A stretch of 64,000 bases of DNA, taken from Monocercomonoides exilis (lineage: Eukaryota > Preaxostyla > Oxymonadida > Polymastigidae). Positions 33,177-51,518 of this stretch are shown piece after piece (the first letter of the stretch is position 1; every line of letters begins with the position of its first letter). Below the pieces are notes generated by a model that was given only the letters and a program-made list of their open reading frames with translations, made no database searches and was not told the origin of the DNA. The position numbers were made by a program, and so were the translations under genes. The stretch covers positions 126,501 to 190,500 of the forward strand of contig LSRY02000013.1 of assembly GCA_001643675.2 (NCBI GenBank). The letters run 5' to 3'.

Positions 33177-33770
33177 TTATTCGGATTCATCAAATGGTTC
33201 CTTAGCTGCAAGCTCTTTCATTTTGAAATCATAAGACTTATGATGGATCAAAGCCAGACGTACAAGTTCCGAGAATGCTTCATCAACTTTATCTCCTGTT
33301 TCTGCTGATGTCTCAAAATATGAACGAATTCCCTCTTTCTGGCACCAATTCTCCACTTCAAATCGATTAATATCTCTTAATTCATGCTGATCATTTTTAT
33401 TACCAATAAGGATAAACGGGTAATCATTTAAATCATCTGCAATAACGTTTTCGACTTTTTCTTTTTTATTCTTCAAGCAATCAAAAGAATCATGTGATGT
33501 CAAGTTGAATACAAAGGCGCAAGCATCCGATCCTCGAAAATATGATAAATTCTCCATTTCATATATTGCAGGAAGCCGTTCTTCCCATATAAGCACTCGA
33601 ATTTCTTTTCCTTCAACTATAACATTTTTCGCTTTAAAATCAATTCCTATTCTCGATTTATAATCGTGTGAATATCCGTCTACATATCTTTGCGTCAAAG
33701 AAGTTTTTCCTGTTCCAAATTCACCAATTAGATTCACTTTCACCCTTGATTCCTCTTCTGCTTCATTCAT
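33177..33770 (-). CDS. atypical Rab/Ras-like small GTPase
   Basis: An intronless gene of 197 residues, start ATG at 33770. G1 is GEFGTGKTS (P-loop), the switch I area is GYSHDYKSRIGIDF, G4 is NKND and G5 is ETSAE, all as in Rab proteins, and YFRGSDACAFVFNLT corresponds to the Rab YYRGA block. The G3/switch II motif, normally WDTAGQE, reads WEERLPAI, so the Mg-coordinating Asp, the invariant Gly and the catalytic Gln are all gone. The C-terminus ends FDESE with no prenylation Cys. It probably binds nucleotide weakly or hydrolyses it poorly, and it would need another way to reach membranes. It might act as a constitutive or pseudo-GTPase. Closest ordinary family: Rab, possibly Rab7-like, which I cannot confirm. 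Confidence 0.85.
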   Translation of the reverse strand: MNEAEEESRVKVNLIGEFGTGKTSLTQRYVDGYSHDYKSRIGIDFKAKNVIVEGKEIRVLIWEERLPAIYEMENLSYFRGSDACAFVFNLTSHDSFDCLKNKKEKVENVIADDLNDYPFILIGNKNDQHELRDINRFEVENWCQKEGIRSYFETSAETGDKVDEAFSELVRLALIHHKSYDFKMKELAAKEPFDESE

Positions 33771-34180
33771 CAAAGGCTTATGTTTTTTTATAATGTTTCG
33801 ATCAAATGATTATGCTTTATCGAATTTCAAGATAACTTATTAAAAAAATTTTGTTATTAATTTTGATATTGCTAAGATGCAAAAGATATAAAAATACTAG
33901 TAATATTTCTTTTTCTTTTTATTTACTGTTGAAATACTCAAAAAAAAAAAAGCAATTATCGAATTTGAGAAATATCTTTAAATAGGGTGATTTGACATTT
34001 TGTGCGAATGCTTGGTTGTGAAGAAAAATGTAATGAAATTCGGAACAGATGAACTAAAGGAAAGAGATTACGATATGGCTTGAAAATAACATCCAAACTT
34101 TTCTTCAAGAGAGAAAGAAAGACAGAAAGAAAGAGAATTCAAAATGAAATGATTGCAGCAAAAGATAAAAACAGCGTTGA
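33771..34180. other. spacer upstream of Rab-like gene
   Basis: 410 bases between the Rab-like start and the RUVBL2 stop on the same strand. AT-rich, with an AAAGAAAGAAAG-type purine run near 34110-34140. No gene seen. Confidence 0.5.
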
Positions 34181-36107
<1,927 letters not shown>

Positions 36108-36199
36108 TTTTCTTCAGCTAATAACGGTATGAAGGATCAAAGTGATCTCAATTATTTTTCAATTCTGTTTTCCAGCAGTACGGAGATAGCTGCATTCTG
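36108..36199. promoter_or_regulatory. 92-bp divergent promoter RUVBL2/PAP
   Basis: Only 92 bases separate the two divergent ATGs, so both genes must share promoter sequence and have very short 5' UTRs. AT-rich, with no recognisable TATA box. Confidence 0.6.
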
Positions 36200-40114
<3,915 letters not shown>

Positions 40115-40340
40115 AAATAAAATCACTTCACAACCAATTCACTTCAAATTATTTGTTTATTTATTTTTTAAAACCAATTCATTTTTTTTTTCGTTTTGCT
40201 ATTGGAATTTGCACTTTTTTTATGTTATTGTTTGAAATAAAAAGAAGAGAAACAAAAACTAAAAAAAGTATTTTTTGAGTGTGAATGACTTTATGAATTA
40301 AGGGGATCAGAGAAAATAAAGATCTCAAAATTGTATCGCC

Positions 40341-41975
40341 ATGAAGATGAAGAAAAAGATGCGGTCCCAGTACATCAGCCGCAGAACGGCGATGGAGAAG
40401 CTTCATGTGTCGCTTCCGCAGTTCCGTCGGCTGTGCATCTTGAATAACGTTTATCCACGTGTTCCAGGGAAATCAGTGCGAGATAAAAGCAAGATATATT
40501 ATCACTTGCGCGATATTAAATATCTGAAGCGCAACTATGTGTTGGATAGGATGAGAGAGAAAAGAGTGTTCAACAAGCGAATCATGGCAGCTTATCGAGA
40601 TGGCGATCCTGACAAAGCGAAATCTCTCGAGTCTTTGAAGCCAAAAATACCATTCGAGAGATTAATTAAAGACAGGTTAGTATCGTTTATTTTGCATATC
40701 TTTTTATTGTTCCTGCTTTTATATTTTGCTCGATTTGAATGAAATTTGCATTTTTCTGAAAGATATCCTGCTTTTGAAGATGCATTGAAAGACATGAGTG
40801 ATGCGCTGAATACTATTTATTTGGTGGCACAAATGAAGCAAGGAGGACCGTTCAAAGCTTCGGATATTACTCTGTCAAAACGATTGAGGAAAGAATGGAT
40901 GAGTTATGTTGTTTCGACTCACACACTCACGAAGGCATTCATTTCAATCAAAGGGATGTACTACCAAGCAACGGTGTATGGGCGTATTATCATATGGCTC
41001 GAGCCACATCACTTTGCAATTCCACAAGATCCTCGTGTTGATCTTCACATTATGAAATCGTTTTTTGAGGTGCATTCAGCGCTTGTGGAGCACATCCTCC
41101 TGAAGCTGTATGCGCTGGTGGGTGTTGACTATCCAGTCAAGTTCAAGTTCAACGAGGACGAGACGGTTGGTGCAGAGCTTCCGGAGATTGTGGAAATGCC
41201 GTTGCTGAAAAAGCTAATTGAAGGGAATGAAATGAGGGAGAAGCAGAAACAAGAGAAGAAAAGGCAAAAGAGGAGGGAGCGGAGAAAAAGGCTGGCAGAA
41301 GCGAAGGCGAAGGCAGAAGAGAAAGAGAGCGATGATGATGCAGAAGATGAGGAGGAAGATGAGGATGAGGAGGAAGACTCAGTTGAAGAGCCAAACAGCA
41401 TCGAAATGGATTCCAGCGAAGAAAAAGAGATGAACGAGAATGAAAGCAATGAGGAAGGAGAGGAAGAGGGAGAGGAAGGAGACAAAAGCAGCAAAGGAAT
41501 AAACGGCTTGGCTGAAGAAAAAGAAGGAAAGAAAATAAAACGGGAGCTGATTGATTTTGACACAAAAGACGGAGTGAAAGAAGAAGAAAGCAATTTGTTG
41601 GCTTCATCATCAACATCAACATCATCAACCTCATCTAATTCATCTTCTGATGACACTGCCGGTCTCTCAAAGCGGCAGGCGCTGCGGCAGATGAAGCGGC
41701 GGGGGAAGATGCCGAAGACGATTGAGCCGACGATTCCACCGTATTCGTCGTTTGATGCTCCGCTGTCTGGGCTGTTTGGCCGCTGCGTCTTCTTTCTGTC
41801 GCGGGAGACGCCGCTGCATGCGCTGACGTTTGTTGTGCTGAGCTGTGGAGGGAAGTGTGTGTGGGAAGGGAAGAAGAGGAGCCTGAAGGGGGCAGACGCC
41901 GACGACGCCAGCATCACTCACCACATCACAGACAGGCCAATGAGTGTCACCAGCAATGCCTCTCTTTCATCATCA

Positions 41976-42010
<35 letters not shown>

Positions 42011-43140
42011 TTCTTCTTCACAGTCATCGAATCCTCTTTCTCCGATGGCACTGGCACGCAAATACCCGAACAGAATCTTTGTGCAGCCGCAGTATGTTGT
42101 AGACTGTCTCAACAGCAGAGTGCTCCTTCCGCCAAAGTTGTATCTTCCTCCGCAGATGCACATCGTCGGAAAAGGTTTGTTTTTCATTCATTTTCATTCA
42201 TGTCCATATGAATATGTTATGTTTTATTTATTCTTATTCTGTTTCTTCTGTTTCTTCTGTTTCTTCTGTTTCTTCTGTTTCTTCTGTTTCTTCTGTTTCT
42301 TCTGTTTCTTCTGTTTCTTCTGTTTCTTCTGTTTCATCTTCACCAGACGAAGAAGGAAAGCCGATCATCAACACAGTCTCTCATCTGCCGCCGCACGTGT
42401 CGCCGTTCATCGAAGAGTTGAAAGAGCGATATGTGCCGCAGCAGGTGAAGTGGCTGAAGAAGATGAAGAAGATTGCAGACGGAATCATTCCAGACGACGA
42501 AGATGCCGACGCCGAAAGCGAAGAGGGCAGAGGAGACGATGAAGACGATGAAGACAGAGAAGACAGAGAAGACAGAGAAGACAGAGAAGACAGAGAAGAC
42601 AGAGAAGACAGAGAAGAAAGGGCAGAGAAGAGGAAGAGGGAGGAAATGAATGTGATGGATGTGGAGGAGAAGGTGAATATGAATGAAAAAGGAGAGGGAG
42701 AAGAGGAAGAAGAAGAAGATGATGATGATGATGAGTCATCAGCGTCTGAGACGTCTGACATGTCATCGGCGGAAGGGCAGCTGTCGTCGGATGAGAGCGA
42801 TGACTTGACAGACTACGAGAAGAGCGAAGGGGAAGGAAAAGAGGAAGAAGAAGAAGAAGGAGCGTCGGCGCTGTACCTGAAGAGGACGAAAGAGGAGGAG
42901 CTGCACCACCAGCGGATGGCGATGGACAAGAAGACGCGGTTTCTGTGGAACAAGATAGAGCACGGGAAGAGGAAGAAGGAGAGGAGCAAGGCGAGGTTCG
43001 AGAAGAAAGCAGAGATGGTGAAAGAGAAGAAGATGAAAGAAGAGAAAGAGAAAAAGAACATGATGAAGAAGATTAACAGCAAAGAACGAAAGAAGATGGA
43101 GGACGAGCTTTTTGGAGGCAAAAGAAAAGAGAAGAGATAG
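40341..43140 (+). CDS. PES1: Pescadillo ribosome biogenesis protein
   Basis: Three exons (40341-40675, 40763-42174, 42347-43140), phases closing, give 846 residues. Pescadillo is a nucleolar scaffold of the PeBoW complex needed for large-subunit pre-rRNA processing. The N-terminal domain shows LHVSLPQFRRLCILNNVYP, HLRDIKYL, RYPAFEDALKDMSDAL and FISIKGMYYQA. A BRCT domain at about residues 440-575 starts GLFGRCVFFLSRETP and contains GGKCVW, ITHHITDRP and FVQPQYVVDCLN. It is interrupted by a (TCT)n-encoded Ser run. Acidic and Lys-rich stretches make up the linker and the C-terminus. The protein is longer than most family members (about 580-600) because of these inserts. Intron 2 is almost entirely a 9-bp minisatellite. 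Confidence 0.95.
42238..42334 (+). repeat. 9-bp minisatellite filling Pescadillo intron 2
   Basis: About eleven near-perfect copies of a TTCTTCTGT unit fill most of the 172-nt intron up to its acceptor (TTCACCAG). The pyrimidine-rich unit also serves as an extended polypyrimidine tract. It has no stop in two frames. Confidence 0.9.
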
Positions 43141-43362
43141 AATAAACACTTCGCTTTACATTCATTCATTTCACGAAATAATAATATAAGAATAAATGGT
43201 GAATACTTATTTTAAGATATTCAAGAGTTGAAATTGAATAGTTTTTTCAAAAACACACGCATTATGACACAATAATTTAATAAAATAAAAATTTTGAATG
43301 CTTTTTATTTCATTTACAATTTTTTTTAACGAAAAAAATTAGTTTGTCGAGCAGTTAGATAT

Positions 43363-44390
43363 ATGTTTCACAAAATTTTGCTTAATTATATAAAAGATGG
43401 GAGGAAAGATCAATTCATGTTTGCTGAATCTGAGTTTTGTCCTGAAGACGCTCCAAAAGAACTAAAACGTAAAGAATTTGAGCCATACATGGATAATCAA
43501 GGGTAAGCGTTTTGTTTAGACATTTCATTTATTATTTATCACTTTGATTGATTCCTCCGAACTTGGTTGATGGTTAAACTGTGTTTTTTTAAGTACATGC
43601 CTTGGTTTCTCTGGGAAAGACTACACAGTTATAGCCGCCGATACAAGATGCTCCGATGGGTACCTTATCATGTCTCGACATTGTCAAAAGATAGTAAAAT
43701 TGTTTGATTGCTTTCTTTCCTTTTATTTATAATAATTGCTCGAAATGTTAAATTTACAACATGTATCATGATACATTTTATTATGTGCATTTAAACATTG
43801 TGACAAAATTTTTTTATTCGTTTTTGTTTGATAATTTTCTTTTCAAAAATTTTCAAAGAACGGATAAAATCGTGCTTGCAACAGCTGGCATGCGAGCGGA
43901 ATATGCAACACTACATAAAAGCATGCTTTATGACATTGAGATGTATAAGTATAAGAATCATAAAGACATTTCACTTCCTGAATGCGCTCAATTGCTTCAG
44001 AATACATTGTACAGTCATCGATTTTTCCCAATTTATGCATTTTGCATCCTGGGAGGACTTGATGAAGCTGGAAAGCCTGCATTGTATGCTTATGATGCAA
44101 TCGGATCTTATCAAAAAACAAAAGTTTCTGCAGTTGGATCAGGAGGTCAATTGGTTGAACCTGTTCTTGATTCTCTTATTTTGCGTCATCATAGACAAAA
44201 GGTTCCAAGTGAAGGGGATCCAACTGGTGATAAGGATTGGAATCCATCAGAGGAAAAAGCCATTGAATATGCACATCAAGCATTGATTTCTGCAGCTGAA
44301 CGCGATATACATACTGGTGATTTCGCAGAAATTTATGTGATTAATAAGACAGGTGTTAAACGTATTATTAAGGAGTTGAAGTTTGATTAA
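43363..44390 (+). CDS. PSMB1: 20S proteasome subunit beta type-1 (beta6)
   Basis: Three exons (43363-43502, 43594-43701, 43859-44390), phases closing, give 259 residues. If the internal ATG at 43417 is used, it is 18 residues shorter. Blocks are EPYMDNQGTCLGFSGKDYTVIAADTR, CQKIVKLTDKIVLATAG (joined across intron 2), SHRFFPIYAFCILGGLDEAGKPALYAYDAIGSYQ and ISAAERDIHTGDFAEI, matching the beta6 subunit. Like other beta6 subunits it is a non-catalytic ring member. The residue at the position of the active Thr sits in GT but without the processed active-site environment. Confidence 0.92.
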
Positions 44391-44659
44391 TTGATAAAAG
44401 AATGAACTATTTCAATTTTATTTTCATTTCAACAGCTTATTTTATAAGTCAACTTATCTAAAATTAATTTTTACGTTTTTATTTACATTAATAACGATCC
44501 CAACGAGAATAATTATGAATTAACATGATTTAAAAATGATCATTATCTTTTTTTGAAAGGTACCGTTATTTAAATTTTATCATTTTTTGTTAAATTTTTA
44601 TTTTGATTCTTTGCTTTTGTACCGAAAATTTCAACACAAAAATTAGCAAAGAACACTTT

Positions 44660-47600
44660 ATGTTAAAATATAAAGAGATCAAAGATTATGTATACAGCTG
44701 TGGGACTGAATTAAAGACAGTTTTATTGATAATCTTATATTTTGAAGATACATAAACATTTTTTTTCACTTTGTTTTCAGGACCTTCATCTTACTTTGCA
44801 GTTTCTATTTGCTGGAAGTTCCAAATACCGATTTCAAAGGGAATATGACATCATACGCGATTTTTCACATGAAGCGAATAAATCAAAGACACAGTCATTT
44901 ATTTATCATGAAATAAAGGCTATAAGTTATTGCTGCTGCGCGATTCAAAAGAGGCAAGAATATGTTTCGGGGGAAAGGAGTATAAAATTTTGCTTTGAGT
45001 TCGATGAAGACAAAGAAGAAGATTTCTTCTTTTCAGAAGAAGAAATGAAAAAATTTCGAGAAATCGATGAAACAATCAAAAGCAATTTTGTGTTTGCTTT
45101 GAGCGAATGGGAATTTGCACTGAAATCTGCTTCTGATTCAAAGGGACTTTTGTGTTTTCCAAGAATAACATTCTTTTTAATGAATCGCTTCCTCATACCT
45201 TTCTTCCGAATGCAAGGAGATTTGAAGCATGAGCTTTACTGTCATTTATTTATGATGAAACATTGCTTTATCATGGCTCGTGCTTCTACTGCAGAATTCA
45301 CCTCGAAGCTTGACAATGCAAAAACATTTTCTTCTGAAGAGGAATCAATTCTTAATTTCCTGCAAAAGACAGAAGAAGGGCGAAAGCAAAGAAAAGGTTC
45401 GCTGCACGTTGATATCTATTTTATAAAGCCTTCAATATTTTTTTTGAATTTCAATTTCTTTTTGTTTAACATTTTAGCTGAGATGCCTCTTCTTGGATGG
45501 TTCTCTTCGCTGCTTCGCTTGCTTTTAGCTTATTCACAATATTCGCGTGAAGGCGAAGCAGAAGCCATTCTCTCTGTTGTTGAGCCGTGCCTTCCCTTTT
45601 TGTTCCATCCTCCTTCTGTCGGCTTGCTTCTGGAAAAGCAGAGAGAGAAAGAGCCATTCACAAACACCCTTCTCAATCAATCACATTCAAATTGCCAGAA
45701 GCAGCAGCAGCAGCAGCAGCCTCACTCAACAACACGACAACTCCTCAATCTTATTGAAGACGCCAAAGGGAAGGAGTTGATTCAGCATCTCCTCAACACA
45801 GAAAACTCCTCTCACTCACTGTTCTGGATGACTCCACCCAGCCAAAAATCATCCCTTGGCAAACACCAGTCAACTCCTTCTTCAAAGGCACTGGCTGATC
45901 ACTCTGCAAACCAGCTGCCTCCGATCCATCCATTCGTTTCCACATCGCTGCAGCACACTCTTCCCTGTCTGTCTGGCAGCGATGTTCCTTCTCTTTTCGT
46001 CGGCCTTTTGCAGCGCGCACCGCGCGAGTGGGTTCTTTCCATCTGTGTCGTGTGGGGGCTCACCCTCCTCGTCAGGGCACACCTGTGCTTTTCTCGCTGT
46101 CTGTGGGCAAATGCGCTTCTGAATGCAGAAGCAGCTGCTGTTTGCTTTGTGTTCAGCTGCCGGTTCTGCTCGCCCAAGCCGACAACTCAAAATCAGTCAC
46201 AGGGAGTGCCCAGCGAAAGAGGCAGCAGACGCGCCGAGGAAGAGAACACACCTGTTTCTTCTGCAGAAGCACAGAGAAATGCAGCCTTTGCGTGGGCATA
46301 TGCGCTTTTGCCAGACGACATCTATCTGATGGCCTGCGATGCATTTGCTGTGATGTCTTCTGTTTTACTGCGCAACAACATGTTTCTGCTATCCAAACGA
46401 ATCGAACGCCAAGTTTCGTCCATTCTGAAGTCCTGCACAGCTTCTGACACATCCTCATTTTCTGTTCCCCTCCTTCTTCCTTCCTCTCTTTCTTCTTCTG
46501 TCTGCACTCAGCTGCGGGGGATGGCCTTCCCTTCTGCCTCGTGGAGCCTCTTGTCTCATTTCTTGTCACACAAACACCGCACTGTGCAGCGCCTTGTGCT
46601 GGAAGGAGACTCAGAAGACGCCACTTACTACGATCTGAAGGTCGCTGAGACGGCAGCGCTGGTTGCAGCTGCCCCGCTTCTGTGTGTTGAAGATGTCGTC
46701 TCCTGGCGAGTGCTCAACAGCGCCCACAGACACAAAGAAAGCCATGTACTCTGCTTAGCTCGGTGGATGGGGGTGATCAACAGCACAATGAACAGACCTT
46801 CGTTTCCGTTGCTTGCTGCAGATGGAAGTTGGATAATGAACTCTCAGAAAGCAGACGTAACTTCAAATGCTATCTCCACTTCAGCTAACAATTCATCCTC
46901 CTCCTCATCATCCTCTTCTTCTTCTTCTCTTAGCACTTCCACTTCATCCACTTCAACAGCCATAGCTGATCCCACTCCATTTGTAGAACAGTTCACAAAA
47001 AGCTTTCTTGATCTGTCTTGTTTCCACCCATCGTTTGTGGAAGCCTGTTTTCAAGTGCTCAAATTGCAGTGCTTTATGCTCATCTCCCCGAAGCTGAAAG
47101 AGCCAATTCTGAGTACAATTTTAGAAGAGGGAAAACAAGCTCTGCCTGTCAATCGCTCTAAAAGGGTACCAACGATGGAAGAACTGGCATTTATGAATTG
47201 CATGACATCATCATCTTCTTCCTCTTCTTCCTCCTCTTCTTCTTCTCAAACAGACACCATTTCACCAAATAGCACTTCATCATCATCATCCACTTCATCC
47301 TCCCTCAACAAATACGCATCCAAAAAGTCTCCATACGTTGCCATGGACAAAAGCAAGACGCAGCTGTCTAATGTGCTTTTCAAAGTTTTGAGCTGTTGTG
47401 TGATGAACATCTCGTCCGTCTTCAGCCGCGTTGCCAACTCGTCCATCGGCTTTCGTCAGAATGTGCTGATTTCACTCAGCAGACTGAAGGGCAGCGATTA
47501 CATTGACATTCCACTGCTTCTCTTTCCAGACTCTTCAAAGAATAAAACCAATGAAACTTCTTCTTCTTCTTCTTCTTCTTCTCCGAAAAGCGCTTTCATT

Positions 47601-49343
47601 ATTTCTCTTCCATTTCAGTTTTCTACTTTGGTCACATCGAATTACTATTACCCTCTCACTTCATCTCCAACTGCATCAACACCCACATCATCATCATCCT
47701 CATCCTCATCCTCATCATCTTCTTCTTCATCTTCTTCAACTTCTTCCTCTTCTCCTTCTTCCTCATTTCATTCTCGCTTCTTTTCCTCCATTTCATCAAA
47801 CATTCAGCCAATCACAACATTTTCCTGGTTCTCTTCCTCAATCACTTGCGAGTTCGTTCACTTCTTCCTGTCAACTTACATTCGAAATGCAGAAAAGCAG
47901 CTGGACTTATTGAAAGAGCAGACATCACCCAAAAGCCCCTGGCAGCGCGAATCACCCGAAAAAGACCTGTTTGCCTCGCCGCTGCGGTTTGTGTGTGACA
48001 CCGTCCTGTTGAGCCTGTCTGTCCACCTGGAAAACAAGAAAAGCAACGAAAAAATACGATTTTTTGTGCCTCAGCCGCCGAGAGTGTTGTGCCATGCGTT
48101 GTATCTTGTGGCTTCATCGTTGGTTGCTAAGCAGATGCTGCATGAAAGATGGATGCAAAAATTGAACCAAGCAAAAACTGAAACAGATATGACGCCAATA
48201 AATGTCAATCCATATGAAGAACTGTGGAATATTAACAAGACAGAGGCAAAAAGCACACAAATCAAAGAAGATTGTGACAGCCTCAATAAATCTGACTCAT
48301 TTCCTTCCGAAACAGCACTCATCCGAAGGCTGCTGATGGCAAGCCACATGAACTGGTCCGTTGTCCAGGCAGATGACATCTTGTGCCACGATGTTCCAAT
48401 CCTCTGTGCGCTGCTGTGTGGAAAGGAAGATCCCAAATCGTGTGCCTTCTTCCTCTTCACAGCACTCTCGGGTCATTCACAACGAAGACTCTTTGCAGAC
48501 GCGTGGTTTGAGCTGGGAATGAGAGCAGAAAGGGCAAATGCGTCTTGCAAAGAAGAAGAGAAAGAAGAAGGAAGCAGCAGCAGCAGAAGTCGGCGTGCGC
48601 ATTGTATGTTCAGCGATGCAGATGCAAAAGACTTGTGGAAGATTGCTCGACTGACTCTGCCATTGCCAGTTGAACAGCTTCAAATTCCGAATGAGCAGCA
48701 GAAGGAAAGCGAAGTTGCATTGAATCATCCTCTTTTCGACACACTTCTATCAAACTTTTGGACAAAACTTGAAATGTATTGTTCTTCTTCATCGCTTGCT
48801 GCGTTGGGTCATGTTCCCTTCTTCCACTTCTTTTTGGTGTGTGTCATTCCACCCAGAAATTGCACAAGGAAAAACATAAAATTGAAGCTGATCCCGAAAA
48901 ACGTGCTTGTTGAGGCGCGATTCTCGTCTCCTGAAGATGAAGAGCTGAAAAAGGAATACCAGCTGATTAGAGAAAGGGTGATGGCCTTCCAAAGAGAAGC
49001 AAACATGCACATAATTCCCAGAAGCAATTCCACTCCTCCTTTTTCATCATTAACTTCTTCTTCATCTTCCTCTTCATCTTCCTCATCTTCCTCATCTTCC
49101 TCATCTTCTTCCTCTCTTCGAAGTGTTCCAAGATCCTCTTCGCCAACAACACAGCCAACAAAAAGGCGAGTTCAAATAGATTTAACTTCACAGCAAACGT
49201 TGCCTCCTTCAATTTCCTCAAATTCAACTCGTTCTCTCAGAAATCGCTCTCGTTCTGTTCCTCTTTCGCGTATTTTGGATGACGATGATGAAAACAAAGA
49301 CAAAGCCTTCCTCTCTTCAAGCAGTTCATCATCATCATCTTCT

Positions 49344-49378
<35 letters not shown>

Positions 49379-51518
49379 TTCACAAGCATTCCAGAAGTCA
49401 CCACAGGAAATGGAGACATTTGATAATGATCCACATAATGTTGTTGCTTATGGCAGAGCTAATACTCCATTGGCTATTCCAGCTGCTTGTAGCGCCTCTT
49501 CCGTTCTTGAAAACGAATTCTGTTTGGAGAAAAAGCGAAAAACAGGCAGAGAGGTCAAATTTGTTCAGAATGAGTCAACTTCCAACAAAAATGATTTAAA
49601 CGAATTTACAACCTCGTCATTTGGTTCAGAAAAAAAGCCCAACTTTTCTTCAATGAATGCAAAGAGATCTTCAGATTGCAATGAAGACAATTGCGAAGGC
49701 TGCTCTCAAAGCCAAAGCAGCAGCAGCAGATACAAGCGCCTGAAGCCAATCACCATCTGCAAGACAGTCACAGTCATAGCGAGTGACGACGACATGATTG
49801 AGTTCAACGACATCGATGTTGCACTTCCAGAGCCAAAGAAGAGACGGAGGTATATGCGTGATATAGAGCCATCGTTGAGTGCAGCAGAAGAACGAGACAA
49901 ATCAAGCTGCAATGAATTAGAAATCGACGAAACGAAAATCCCTTTTCCGCTTCAACATTCAAAATCTCTTCCTCTCAAAAAGGAGTTCGTTTCGATGGAT
50001 TCATTGGATGCATATGGAAGTACACACAACAAATCTTCTTCTTCTGCTGCTGCTTCTGCTTCTTCTCTAAATCAACAGCAGCAGCACCAATCGCAGCTGG
50101 AATTGCAATCGAAAATGAACATATTGAAAATCAATCCAAATCAGACAACAACAACACCAAAAGAAGACAGTCGATTTGGTTGGAGCTCAAAGAATGCCAT
50201 TCTTCCTGTGGATGTGCCGTCGAGTGGGTGGATCGGCGTGTGCCAGTCAGAAATGCAGCGCATCCTGTCTGAAAGCCACGTGACACTGTCAAAAACAGAG
50301 CAGATGACCAATCGCGAGTGGTGGCTGCATCGTGAGGAGTTGGATAGAGATGTGGAGCTGCTGGCTGTTCTTCTATCAAGATGCCTCATACGTGGGGGAG
50401 TGGGAACAGGGTTGTTTGAAAGAGGAGAAACAAGCAGAGAAGAGAATAAAATGATTTATGATGAAAGTGAGGAACGAGAAAATAGAAAGGGCAAAACAGA
50501 TAAATGCAATAAAAAAAGCAAAATATATGAAGAAGAAGAAGAAGAAGACAAAGAAGAAGAGCTGAATTACACAAAAATTGACAATAATTCAGATCCTTTA
50601 GTGTTTCTATTCCTCTCACCAGATATGGAGAAGCTGCCGTGGGAGAGCACAAAGCAATTCTGCGACTGTTCTGTGATGCGAATGACAAGCATTGGCTTTT
50701 TATTCCTTCGAGAAGAAGAGAGAAAAGCATCAAGCTTATTGAAAGGCACAGAAACGGAAAGTGAGATAAATAAAGATAAATGCAGCGAAATTGATATTTG
50801 TGATTGCAAAAAAAGAACAATCGCTCAAACACCTATTTGCATTCTTGATGATGAAAGCTCCAATGAAATGATTAGCAAACATTTATCATCATCTTCTCTG
50901 TCTTCACCTTCGATCGAACATTCTTTGTTTTCTTCTCTTTCATCAGCTCCTCTTCGAGATGGTGTGGATGCTTCTTCAGTCTTCTTCTTGATCAATCCAG
51001 ATTGCACTTTGAGTCGTTTTGAGACCGAAATGTCTGAAATCATCCACAAACACACACAGTGGGAGAGTCTTGTTGGGCAGCCTCCTTCGAAAGACCTGGT
51101 GAAGCAAGAGCTGCTGGGGAAAGAGGTCTTTGTGTACTGTGGCCACGGAGCAGGAGAAGGTTACTATCCGTTCTCGCGCATTGTCAAACATTGCCGCACG
51201 CCGGCTGTGCTGCTGATGGGATGCAGCAGCGGGAAGCGGGACATTGACGGAGAGTGCTTTCCGAAGGGGGTGGTTGATGCATACCTTCACTCAGGCTGCC
51301 CAGCGGTTGTGTCTAACCTGTGGGACGTGACTGTGGCAGACGAGGCGAAGTTGGCATCGACCATTCTCAATCAATGGCTGCTGGGTGAGTCTGATGACAC
51401 TCACTCTGCAAATCTGCCTCTCCCTTTCGCAAAGGCAAGAGAGTCGCTGACGTTTCCTTATTTGAATGGAGCTGCTCTTGTGACGTATGGCGTGCCAATA
51501 CATTCAAAAAGGAAATGA
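44660..51518 (+). CDS. ESPL1: separase (cohesin-cleaving cysteine protease)
   Basis: Proposed exons 44660-44689, 44781-45396 and 45478-51518 give about 2,228 residues. The first, 10-codon exon is tentative. Separase opens sister-chromatid cohesion at anaphase by cutting the kleisin subunit. The C-terminal peptidase C50 domain contains the catalytic His in VYCGHGAGEGYY (about residue 2106) and the catalytic Cys in LLMGCSSGKRD (about 2132). AVVSNLWDVTVADEAK follows. The first ~1,900 residues are a helical regulatory region with several Ser runs (TCT/TCA repeats at about 46900, 47220, 47560, 47700, 49060 and 49330). The 81-nt segment 45397-45477 is in frame and stop-free, but it is AT-rich with a GT start and a TTTTAG end, so I treat it as an intron. 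Confidence 0.93.

Noticed and set aside
41129-41917. 262-codon minus-strand Ser-rich frame opposite Pescadillo
   Set aside because: Antisense of the acidic and Ser linkers of Pescadillo. Composition artefact.
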